From: JOPF133 sp052144935
Lineage (GTDB): Bacteria > Acidobacteriota > Terriglobia > Bryobacterales > Bryobacteraceae
Length of the DNA stretch: 64,000 nucleotides
Direction of reading: 5' to 3'
Assembly (NCBI GenBank): GCA_052144935.1
Contig: JBKQPR010000315.1
Span: 1 to 64,000, forward strand
The notes below the pieces were generated by a model. That model had not been told where the DNA came from and ran no database searches. It worked only from the letters and a program-made list of their open reading frames with translations. The translations under genes were made by a program, and so were the position numbers. The stretch's first letter is position 1. Each line of letters begins with the position of its first letter. Shown here one piece after another: positions 35,493-43,599 of this stretch.

Positions 35493-35750
35493 ATGACTGC
35501 GATCGAGCTTCCCGATGAAACGGCGGCGGCGCTGAAAGCGAAAGCCGCGGCGGAGGGCCTCTCCCTTGAGGAGTGGATGCAGCGGCTCGCGGAACAGGCG
35601 CGGGCGGATGACCGGCCGCCCCGGCATGTTGCCGATATAATTATCGAGAACATGAAAGACGTTCCGCCTGAAATCATGGCAACCATGCCCGAGGACGGCG
35701 CCAGCCAGCACGACCACTACATCTACGGTTGGCCCAAACGAGAGGGCTGA
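35493..35750 (+). CDS. antitoxin-like protein, first tandem copy (85 aa)
   Basis: A short ribbon-helix-helix-like N-terminus (TAIELPDETAAALKAKAAAEG, LSLEEWMQRLAEQA) followed by a C-terminal toxin-binding tail (DVPPEIMATMPEDGAS, HDHYIYGWPKRE). It is a near copy of the next gene; the copies start exactly 284 bp apart and share the same leader (TACCATGA...). It has no toxin gene directly behind it, only the second antitoxin copy. It should either bind the same PIN toxin or be a redundant operator-binding copy. Confidence 0.82.
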   Translation: MTAIELPDETAAALKAKAAAEGLSLEEWMQRLAEQARADDRPPRHVADIIIENMKDVPPEIMATMPEDGASQHDHYIYGWPKREG

Positions 35751-35776
35751 TACCATGAAGACGTGGGGGACGTCTT

Positions 35777-36034
35777 ATGACTGTGATCGAGCTTCCCGAT
35801 GAAACGGCGGCGGCGCTGAAAGCGAAAGCCGCGGCGGAGGGCCTCTCCCTTGAGGAGTGGCTCAGCACCCTGGCCGCTGCGGAACCGGCCGCCGGGGGTC
35901 CCCTGCAAACCGCGGCGGACATCGTTCTCGCCCACATGCGCAACGTTCCGCCTGAAATCATGGCGGCCATGCCCGAGGACGGCGCCAGCCAGCACGATCA
36001 CTACATCTACGGCTGGCCCAAACGAGAGGTATGA
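35777..36034 (+). CDS. antitoxin of PIN toxin, second tandem copy (85 aa)
   Basis: It is almost identical to the upstream copy over residues 1-28 and in the last 30 residues, but the middle (about 29-52) is different (LSTLAAAEPAAGGPLQ against MQRLAEQARADDRPPR). The stop overlaps the toxin start (ATGA at 36031-36034), the usual coupling of VapBC-type pairs, so this is the cognate antitoxin. Confidence 0.87.
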   Translation: MTVIELPDETAAALKAKAAAEGLSLEEWLSTLAAAEPAAGGPLQTAADIVLAHMRNVPPEIMAAMPEDGASQHDHYIYGWPKREV

Positions 36035-36441
36035 CCGCTGTTTTCGCCGACACGTTCTACTGGATCGCGTTGGCGGACTTTGCCGACAGCGCCCACAGCC
36101 GCGCATTGGCGCTTACATCCGAGCGGGGGTCGTGGCAAATTGTCACTACCGACGAAGTGTTGACCGAGTACCTCGCTTTCTTCGCGGCGGCGCCCGCGCC
36201 GTTTCGTCGCGAAGCAGCCGATGTTGTTCTGGGCCTCTTGGCGAGTTCCGTCGTTCACGTGGTCCCGCAGAGCCGGGACTCTTTTCTTGCCGGGCTACAA
36301 CTCTATCGTGCGCGCCCTGACAAAGGCTACAGCCTGACGGATTGTATCTCCATGCAGACGATGCGCAAAGAAGGGCTGGCTGAAGCTCTCACCAACGACC
36401 GCCATTTTGAGCAGGAAGGTTTTCGAGCTTTGTTTCGGTAA
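36031..36441 (+). CDS. PIN-domain toxin (VapC-like ribonuclease)
   Basis: A 136-aa PIN domain with all four acidic positions: FADTFYWIAL (Asp), TDEVLTEYLAFF (Glu), YSLTDCISM (Asp) and LTNDRHFEQEGF (Asp). That is the complete magnesium site of a VapC-type endoribonuclease, so it should be active when free. It overlaps the second antitoxin by 4 bp and is probably co-transcribed with both antitoxin copies and autoregulated by them. Confidence 0.9.
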   Translation: MTAVFADTFYWIALADFADSAHSRALALTSERGSWQIVTTDEVLTEYLAFFAAAPAPFRREAADVVLGLLASSVVHVVPQSRDSFLAGLQLYRARPDKGYSLTDCISMQTMRKEGLAEALTNDRHFEQEGFRALFR

Positions 36442-36495
36442 CCCTCGCGCTGCACGTTCGCCACCGCCCGCCCGCCGCGGGATAATGAAATACGA

Positions 36496-38244
36496 ATGCG
36501 GCGCTTCCTCATCGTCGGCTTCCAGCGGGGCCTCCGGCTGAGCCTCCGGGTGGGCCTCTCGTTGGGCCTCCGGGTGGGCCTCCAGTTGAGCCTCCTGCTG
36601 GCTCTCTTCCCCGTCCTGCTGCCGGGCGCGGATTCCTGGATCAGGTTCGTCTCGGGCCCCTACGAAGTCTCGACCGACGCCGGCTCGCGCGCCGGGCGCG
36701 AAACCCTCGTGCGCTTCGAAGAGTTCCGCCAGGCCGTCGGACAACTAATCGGCGACACCGATCTGAAGACCGCGCAGCCCATTCGCATCCTGGTCTTCAA
36801 GAACGCCCAGGGATGGGGCGCGCCCGCCAAACTCATTCAGGGCCGCGACCGCTACGCCATCGTGCTGTCCGAAAAAACGCCCGTCCCGCCCGATCTCTAC
36901 CGCGAGCTGACGCGCCTCTTCCTGCGCGACAATACCTCGCAAATGCCGCTGCCGTTCGAGCACGGGCTGGTCGAGTTCCTCTCCACCTTTGAATCCACTG
37001 GCGTCCACATCACCGTGGGCGCACCGCCGCCGCGGCCCGATCTGGATTGGGCCCGCATTCATCTTCTGGTGGTCGATCCCGAATATTACGGCAAGATCCG
37101 CGTCCTGCTATACAACCTGCGCCAGGGCGTGGATGAGGACCCCGCCTACCGCAACTCGGTCGGCAAATCGCCGGCCGAAATCGAGGCCCAGGCGAAAGCG
37201 CACTTCGCCGCCGGCAATTTCCAAACCACCACGCTTTCCGGCCGCGCCATGGCCGAGAGCGATTTCCAGGAACGCCTGGTCTCGGACAGCGATGCCCGCC
37301 TGGCCCGCGCCGACTTGCTGCAGGGCGCCCAATCGGCCGCCGAATATCGCAAGCTGCTCAACGACGGAGTGAAGATGGCGGAGGCCAATGAAGGCCTCGG
37401 TATGCTGGCGCTGGCCGATCGCCACCCCGAGGACGCCCGCGGCTATTTCGCAGCAGCCATCAAGGCGGGCAGCGGCAGCGCGCGCTGCTACATCGAGTAC
37501 GCCAAGCTGGAACCGGATGCCGCCAAAGCCTCCGACGCCCTGCTGCACGCTGCCGGGATCAATCCCAAGCTGGAGGAACCTTTCGTGCTGCTGGCCCAGC
37601 GCGATACCGATCCGGCCAAGCGCACGGCCCACTGGAAGGCCGCCGCCGAGCGCAACCCGCGCAATCCGGCCAATTGGAAGGCGCTGGCCGAATGCTACCT
37701 TTCCGACCACAACTATGCCGACGCGGCCAAGGCCTGGCGCGGCGGCGAGCAGGCCGCCACCGACCCGGCGCTGCGTGCGCAAATGCACGAAGCGCGCATG
37801 GCGATCGAAGACCAACGCCTGGATTACGAAGCGGCCGAAAAACGCCGCCAGGCCGAAGAGGACCGGCGTGAGATCGAGCGGCTGAAGGCAGAGGCGCGCG
37901 CCGAAGTCCACGCCGCAGAGGCCAAAGCCAACGGCGGCGCTCCCAAGACGGATGCCCAAGCCGTTCCGTGGTGGGAGGGTCCCAAGCCCGAGGGCCAGGC
38001 GCACGGCATGCTGAAACAGGTGGATTGCCTTGGAAAGCAACTCCGCCTGGTGGTAGAGGGCGAAGACCACAAGACGGTGAAGCTGCTGGTTCCGGATCCC
38101 TACAAAATCGCCATCCAGGGCGGAGGCGTTCAGACGCTTGGCTGTGGTGTCCAGAAGCCGCGCCGCGTGGCCATCCAATACTTCCCCAAAACCAATGCGC
38201 GCCTGGCGACCGCCGGGGAAGTGGCCATGATCGAGTTCCAGTGA
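36496..38244 (+). CDS. exported TPR-type protein with minisatellite-expanded signal region
   Basis: A 582-aa protein. The N-terminus (about 12-35) is built from six 12-bp units encoding (G/S)L(R/S/Q/L)(L/V), which stretch the hydrophobic part of the signal peptide. Next comes a region of about 190 residues resembling peptidase MA-like/DUF1570 N-termini (FRQAVGQLIGDTDLKTAQPIRILVF, FEHGLVEFLSTFES); no HExxH is seen. TPR helices follow (about 270-440), then a charged coiled coil (AEKRRQAEEDRREIERLKAEARAE in part) and a small C-terminal beta domain with two Cys. The GTGA overlap with the MFS gene shows an operon. Confidence 0.78.
   Translation: MRRFLIVGFQRGLRLSLRVGLSLGLRVGLQLSLLLALFPVLLPGADSWIRFVSGPYEVSTDAGSRAGRETLVRFEEFRQAVGQLIGDTDLKTAQPIRILVFKNAQGWGAPAKLIQGRDRYAIVLSEKTPVPPDLYRELTRLFLRDNTSQMPLPFEHGLVEFLSTFESTGVHITVGAPPPRPDLDWARIHLLVVDPEYYGKIRVLLYNLRQGVDEDPAYRNSVGKSPAEIEAQAKAHFAAGNFQTTTLSGRAMAESDFQERLVSDSDARLARADLLQGAQSAAEYRKLLNDGVKMAEANEGLGMLALADRHPEDARGYFAAAIKAGSGSARCYIEYAKLEPDAAKASDALLHAAGINPKLEEPFVLLAQRDTDPAKRTAHWKAAAERNPRNPANWKALAECYLSDHNYADAAKAWRGGEQAATDPALRAQMHEARMAIEDQRLDYEAAEKRRQAEEDRREIERLKAEARAEVHAAEAKANGGAPKTDAQAVPWWEGPKPEGQAHGMLKQVDCLGKQLRLVVEGEDHKTVKLLVPDPYKIAIQGGGVQTLGCGVQKPRRVAIQYFPKTNARLATAGEVAMIEFQ
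36529..36600 (+). repeat. 12-bp minisatellite, six units, in a signal peptide
   Basis: Units begin at 36529, 36541, 36553, 36565, 36577 and 36589, with consensus GGCCTCCGGGTG. All are in frame and extend the hydrophobic core of the exported TPR protein's leader. The antisense strand would read EAQPEAHP-like repeats, which is probably irrelevant. Confidence 0.85.
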
Positions 38245-39455
38245 TTGAACAGCAGCCCCGCGGGCCCAGCGGGCACCCCGCACGCTTCCGCTGGGTGGTG
38301 CTGGCGGTGTTCGTGCTCTCCACCACCATCAATTTCCTGGACCGCACCACGCTGGCGCAACTGGCCGTCCCCATCCGCCAGGAGTTCCATTTGACCAACG
38401 CCCAATACGGACTCATCTGGACCGCGTTCTACATCCCCTACGCCCTGATGGCGCCCTTGGCCGGAATGCTCATCGACGGCATCGGCCTGACTTTGGCGGC
38501 CAGCCTGGCCATCGGGTTGTGGTCGTCGGCGGGAATTGCCACCGGTTTCTCGCGCGGGCTGGGCGGGCTGGTGGCGTGCCGCGCGGTGCTCGGTTTCGCC
38601 GAGGCGGGCGGCATTCCCGCGGCGGGCAAGGCCATCCATGTGTATCTGCGGCCCGCCGAGCGGAGTGTGGGCAACGCCTTCAACCAGATTGCCGTCAGCC
38701 TGGGCGTGATCCTGGCGGTTCCGCTGGCCACCGCTCTGGCGGTGTGGCACGGATGGCGGGCGGCCTTCATGGTCACCGGAGCGCTCGGCCTGGCGTGGAT
38801 TCCCCTGTGGAACTGGGCCGCGGGACGCATGCCGCAGGCTCCCTCCACGCGGCCGGCCGCGGGCGAGCGTGGCAAGCTGCTGCGCGACCGGCGCCTGTGG
38901 ATCTTCGTGGCCGCCAACGCGCTTAGCATGGTCGGCTATTCTCTGTGGAACGGCTGGACCGCCAATTACCTGATGACCGTGCATGGTCTCACGCTGGTGG
39001 AAGCGGCGCGCTACACCTGGATTCCGCCGCTGGCCGCGATGGTCTGCGGGGTAGCGGGAGGATGGTTCTCCATGCGGCTGGTGGATCGCGGCGTGCCGCC
39101 GGTGGTGGCGCGTTTCCGCGTCTGCCTGCTGACCGCGCTGCTCTCGCTGGCGACGGCGGCGCTGCCGTGGGCGCCCAGCGCGGGCTGGTCCTGCGCCGGT
39201 ATCGCCGTCAGCTTCGGGGCAGTGGCGGCGTTCAGCGTCAACATGTACACCATTCCTCTGGATGCTTTCGGCCGCGATCGGGCCGCCTTTGCGATCTCGT
39301 TTCTGACGGCTTCGGCGGGCGCCATCGCGGCGGTCATTTCCTATCCCATCGGGCGGGTGGTGGACCTGCACGGCTACGCGCCGGTGACGCTGACAGCCGC
39401 GCTGGCGCCGCTGGCCGCGTGCGCGCTGCTGCGGGTGAGCGGGGCCGTGCGATGA
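38241..39455 (+). CDS. major facilitator superfamily transporter (ACS/hexuronate type)
   Basis: A 404-aa protein with 12 predicted TM helices. Family marks: NFLDRTTLAQLAVPI in TM1 and a G(X)3-like loop after TM2 (GMLIDGIG), then GFAEAGGIPAAGKAI. These motifs match the anion:cation symporter branch that takes up hexuronates, glucarate or other organic acids. It starts at GTG 38241, overlapping the TPR gene stop (GTGA). The first 14 residues (EQQPRGPSGHPAR) come from a REP-like GGGCCC/GGGCACCC sequence. Its 3' end is partly duplicated twice downstream. Confidence 0.88.
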   Translation: MIEQQPRGPSGHPARFRWVVLAVFVLSTTINFLDRTTLAQLAVPIRQEFHLTNAQYGLIWTAFYIPYALMAPLAGMLIDGIGLTLAASLAIGLWSSAGIATGFSRGLGGLVACRAVLGFAEAGGIPAAGKAIHVYLRPAERSVGNAFNQIAVSLGVILAVPLATALAVWHGWRAAFMVTGALGLAWIPLWNWAAGRMPQAPSTRPAAGERGKLLRDRRLWIFVAANALSMVGYSLWNGWTANYLMTVHGLTLVEAARYTWIPPLAAMVCGVAGGWFSMRLVDRGVPPVVARFRVCLLTALLSLATAALPWAPSAGWSCAGIAVSFGAVAAFSVNMYTIPLDAFGRDRAAFAISFLTASAGAIAAVISYPIGRVVDLHGYAPVTLTAALAPLAACALLRVSGAVR

Positions 39456-39840
39456 AGCAGTGGCTGAAACGCCGGATCTTCGGCAATCGGTTGGCAGGCG
39501 GGGTGCCCTCTGGGCCCGCCTGCCCCACAAAGTCACTGCAAGGTGGGACAGGCGCTTTCGCCTGTCAACCTCTACATCTACTCGTCGGCCGGGCAGTGGA
39601 TCCGGACGCTGACGGCCGCGCTGGCGGCCTGCGCGCTGCCGCGGGTGAGCAGGTCATGAAATGAAGCGGCGGCTCAAGTGTTGGATGCTCGGCGCTCCGC
39701 GTCGGGCTGGTCGAGGATCTCGATGGCTACGCGCCGGTGGCGCTGACGGCCGCGCTCGCGCCGCTGGCTGCGCTGCTGCGGGCGAGCAGGCCATGAAATG
39801 AAGCAGCGGCTCAAGCGCTGGCTCTTCCGCCTGCTCGGCA
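39380..39840 (+). repeat. threefold repeated MFS/glycosyltransferase junction with REP elements
   Basis: The MFS 3' end plus glycosyltransferase 5' end occurs three times. Copy A is 39380-39478 (real MFS end, then ATGAAGCAGTGGCTGAAACG). Copy B is about 39610-39690 (ATGAAGCGGCGGCTCAAG). Copy C is about 39728-39840 (ATGAAGCAGCGGCTCAAGCG, the real glycosyltransferase start). Each has CTGACRGCCGCGCTGGC...GGGTGAGC or similar before the ATGAA. Between A and B lie two palindromes: 39493-39526 (GGCAGGCGGG...CCCGCCTGCC) and 39547-39566 (GACAGGCG-CTTT-CGCCTGTC). Confidence 0.8.
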
Positions 39841-41495
39841 AAGATCCGGAGGCCGTGGTGGTGTCGTTCTGCTCGGGCCCGCCCGATCTCTGCCGCCGCA
39901 TGGTGGACGAAGTGCGCGCGCTGGTGCCCGATCGCCGCCATTTCGTGGCCACTCCGGAGAACTGGCCGGCGCTACGGCGCGAGCTGAAGCGCTACCGCAT
40001 CGGATTGGCGCCGGTGATGCTGGCGGAGGAGCCCGCGGGCGGCTCCAGCGCGCTGCGCCGTGCCGCGTTCCGCCTCGCGCCGCGCAAGATCCTGGCCTAC
40101 AACTCGCGCCTCGAGCGCCACCACTTACGCTGTGATTTGGCTTCGTTCCTCTTCTGGCGTGGCGTGCCGCTGGACCGGATTTACCTGCGCCCGCGCTGGT
40201 GGCCTTTTCCGAAACGCGAGCGCTCCACCGTGCCCGATTGGTTCCGCGTGGTGGAGGGCCGCGCCTGCGCGGCTGGACGGCGACGCGTAGCGGTGCTGTC
40301 GCCTTATTTCCCGTATCCGCTGGCGCACGGCGGCGCGGTGCGCATCTACCATTTGCTGCGCGAGATGGCGCGCGAGTTCGATATCGAGCTGTTCGCTTTC
40401 ACGGACTCGGGCGACCCGGAGCTTGCGCCTGTGCTGGAATTCTGCGCGCGCGTGGTGCTGGTGGAAAAGCCGCGCTACCGCGAGCCGCGCTGGTCCACGC
40501 TGCTGCCGCCCGAAGTGCACGAGTTCCGCTCGCCCGCCATGCGCCGCGCGATGGAGCAGGAGCGCCGCGAGTTCGGCTTCGACATCTTGCAGGTGGAGTA
40601 CACGCAGCTCGCCGAATATGGCCCCGAACGTGAAGCCGTGCTGGTGGAGCACGATGTCACCTTCGACCTGTTCGGCCAGATCGCGCGCCGCCGGCGCACC
40701 CTTTCGGCTGCCTGGGACCTTTACCGCTGGCGCCGCTTCGAAATGCGCCAGGCGCGCCGCTACCACCGGGTGGTGGTGATGTCGAATAAGGATGCGGAGC
40801 TGCTGGGCCCCGCCGTGCGCAGCGTGGCGATCGAAAACGGCGTGGACCTGGATCGCTTTCGCCCCGAGCCGGAAAGCGGCGGCGAGCGCCTGCTCTTCAT
40901 CGGATCGTTCCGCCACTTTCCGAATATCGAGGCCTACCGCTTCTTCACCGAACGTGTCTGGCCGCTCCTGCGCGATCAGTTCACTAACATGACGGTGACT
41001 GTGGTGTGCGGCGCGGAGCCGCTGACTTACTGGCGTGCTTTTATCGATTCGCCCGAGCCGGCGCCCGACGGCCGCATCCGCATGCTCGGCTTTGTCGCCG
41101 ATGTCCGGCCGCTCTATGTGGAGGCTAACATAGTGATTGTGCCGACCACGGTGTCGGCGGGCACCAATGTGAAGGTACTGGAAGCCATGGCCATGCAGAG
41201 GGCCGTAGTTTCGACCAGCTCGGGCAGCGCCGGCCTGGGGCTGTTGCACGGCCACAGCGTGTGGGAGGCCGATGCGCCGGAGTCCTTCGCGGCTGGTATA
41301 GCCACGCTGATCGCCGATCCGGAGAGGCGGTCGCAGATCGCGCATGCGGCTTACGGGCGCGCGGTCCGTAACTTCTCTTGGACGGCGATCGGCGAAAAGC
41401 AGCGGGAGCTATTGCGGACCGAACCCCCTAAGAACGGGCGAAAGAAGGATTGGCCGCTGGGCCCAGAGGGCACCCCCGCGGATGAACGCAGATGA
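39798..41495 (+). CDS. GT4-type glycosyltransferase with an extra N-terminal domain
   Basis: A 565-aa protein. Residues 1-165 form an extra domain (VVVSFCSGPPDLCRRMVDEV, KRYRIGLAPVML, RKILAYNSRLERHHL) that itself looks Rossmann-like. From about 175 a GT-B fold begins (RRVAVLSPYFPYPLAHGGAVRIY) and the C-terminal donor domain has VAIENGVDLDRF, LLFIGSFRHFPNIEA and the nucleotide-sugar site VIVPTTVSAGTNVKVLEAMAM. It should add sugar to an envelope glycan. The last residues (WPLGPEGTPADERR) are encoded by a REP-like GGGCCCAGAGGGCACC sequence that also carries the overlap (ATGA) with the next gene. Confidence 0.87.
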   Translation: MKQRLKRWLFRLLGKDPEAVVVSFCSGPPDLCRRMVDEVRALVPDRRHFVATPENWPALRRELKRYRIGLAPVMLAEEPAGGSSALRRAAFRLAPRKILAYNSRLERHHLRCDLASFLFWRGVPLDRIYLRPRWWPFPKRERSTVPDWFRVVEGRACAAGRRRVAVLSPYFPYPLAHGGAVRIYHLLREMAREFDIELFAFTDSGDPELAPVLEFCARVVLVEKPRYREPRWSTLLPPEVHEFRSPAMRRAMEQERREFGFDILQVEYTQLAEYGPEREAVLVEHDVTFDLFGQIARRRRTLSAAWDLYRWRRFEMRQARRYHRVVVMSNKDAELLGPAVRSVAIENGVDLDRFRPEPESGGERLLFIGSFRHFPNIEAYRFFTERVWPLLRDQFTNMTVTVVCGAEPLTYWRAFIDSPEPAPDGRIRMLGFVADVRPLYVEANIVIVPTTVSAGTNVKVLEAMAMQRAVVSTSSGSAGLGLLHGHSVWEADAPESFAAGIATLIADPERRSQIAHAAYGRAVRNFSWTAIGEKQRELLRTEPPKNGRKKDWPLGPEGTPADERR

Positions 41496-43563
41496 AAAAC
41501 AAACCCACCACATTCGCAAACCTAACGGCCTGCCGGATCTTGCTCGTGGGCGTTTGCACCGCCTGCGGCTGGGCGCAGACGGGATCGCCGGTCCCGCCTA
41601 CCTTCTTTGCCATGTCGGCGCTCCCGGTGACCGATTTCCCCAAGGTGTCGATTGGAGCGCTGGCGCACCCCGGGTTCGCCTGGGAAACCATCGAGCAGTC
41701 CAGGGGCGTTTTCAACTTCCAAGCCTTTGACACTTACGTGGCCGGCGCTGTGGCGCATGGCTTAGTGGACCCGGCCACCAACACGGTCAATATGTCGATT
41801 ACACTCGGCCTGACGCCGAGTTGGGCGGTGGCCGACCAGAGCACCTGCAGCTCCCCGAACAACCTGGTCCAGTGCACCGCTCCGCCGGACAACATACAGG
41901 ACTGGAAGGATTTCCTCACCGCTCTCATCCAGCACTACAACGGCGTGATCAAGCCGCACATCCGTTACTACGAGCTGTGGAACGAGTTCAACGACACCAT
42001 TTGGTGGAGCGGCACGCATGCCCAAATGGTGGCGCTCGCGCAGGCGGCCTATCCCATCATTCATCAGGACCCCGTTTCCGCGCTGCTGACGCCCTCGGTC
42101 GCCGGGCCCGTGGGCACTGTGAAGTCCAATAGCGCGGTCAATTGGATGACCGCCTACTTGCAAGCCGGCGGATCGAAGTACGCCGATGGCGGCGCATTCC
42201 ACGGGTATCTGGCGCAAAATTCCGCGACCAACGCGGAAGCATTGGTGGTCCCATTTCCCATGCCTGAACAGGATTCCACCTCCGGCTGTACGGCGTTTGT
42301 CGAGTGCTTCGGATCGGTGGTGACCAAGGCGACCCAGATGCGCGCGGTTTTCGATCAGAACGGGCTGGCCGGCAAGCCCATGTATCAGACCGAAGGAAGC
42401 TGGGGCAACGGCAATATCACCGATCCCGATACGCAAGTGGCATGGCTGGCGCGCTGGAACCTGCTGTGGGCCGGGATGCGCTCCACGGTGAATCTGCCGA
42501 TGGCGGCGTGGTTCTCCTGGGGACCGTCGGAAACCTGGGGAACCATTGAGACGCCCGCCGGCCAGCCCACCGCGGCCGCGGCGGCCTATACCCAGATTTA
42601 TAACTGGGTGGTGGGCGCAACCATCGGCCAGCCATGCGCATCGGCTTCGAATGGAACCTGGAGCTGCACGCTCACACGCCCCGGCGGTTACGGCGCCCTG
42701 GCGGTGTGGAACACGCAAGGCTCGATATCGTACACGCCGGCCGCCACCTATGTGGAGTACCGCGACCTTGCGGGCAACACCACCGCCATCGCCAAAGGGG
42801 CGGCGGTGACCATCGGCGCCGAACCGATTCTGCTCGAAAGCGGACCGCAGACCCTGGTCACCCTGGTGGCCAACGCCGAGGGCGAAGGCGCCACCATCGC
42901 TCCCAACACCTGGGTAGAGGTCAAGGGGACGAACCTGGCGCCCGGGGGCGATACCCGCATCTGGCAGGGGTCGGACTTCGTCAACGATCGGATGCCCACG
43001 CAACTGGACGGCGTAAGCGTGACGGTCAATGGCAAGAGCGCCTATATCTATTACATCAGCCCGGGGCAGGTAAACATTCTGACGCCGCCCGATGCCATGG
43101 AGGGCGCGGTGGAAGCGATCGTATCGAACGGCGCGTCGGCGAGTACGCCGGTGGCGGCTCAGGCACAGACGCTGGCGCCGTCCTGGTTCGTTTTCAACGG
43201 CGGGATCTACGTGGCGGCGGTGCACGCGAATGGAGGGCTGATCGGACCAGCCAGTCTCTATCCGGGATCCACGACCCCCGCCAAGCCGGGCGAAACCGTG
43301 GCGCTCTATGCCAATGGCTTCGGCCAGACGTCCACGCCGATCGTCAGCGGATCGAGGTGCAGTCGGGAACCTTGTCGCCGCTTCCAGTGGTCAAAATCGG
43401 CGGGATCGCTGCCGCGGTCGAGTTCGCCGGGCTGGTTTTCCCGGGTGAATTTCAGTTCAACGTAGTCGTGCCGGCATCGCTGGCGGATGGCGATCAGCCG
43501 ATCGTCGCAACCTACAACGGCGCAACCACACCGGCGGGCACCCTGATCGCCATACAACAATAG
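41492..43563 (+). pseudogene. secreted clan-A glycoside hydrolase with TIGR03437-type C-terminus, one frameshift
   Basis: From ATG 41492 (signal peptide about 1-28) a TIM-barrel glycosidase reads YYELWNEFND (acid/base Glu) and MYQTEGSWGNGN (nucleophile Glu), as in GH39/GH5-like enzymes. A beta region and a TIGR03437-type domain follow (VANAEGEGATIAPNTWVEVKG, YYISPGQVNILTP, PGETVALYANGFGQT). Near 43350 the frame shifts. The +1 frame supplies the normal end (SGTLSPLPVVKIGG, FPGEFQFNVVVPASLADGDQ, PAGTLIAIQQ) to 43563, whereas the ATG frame stops at 43465. Intact length would be about 690 aa. The catalytic part is unaffected. It is coupled to the glycosyltransferase. Confidence 0.83.
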
Positions 43564-43599
43564 GCGGAGACCACCCCCAGCGTCCGTATGTCCGGCGGC

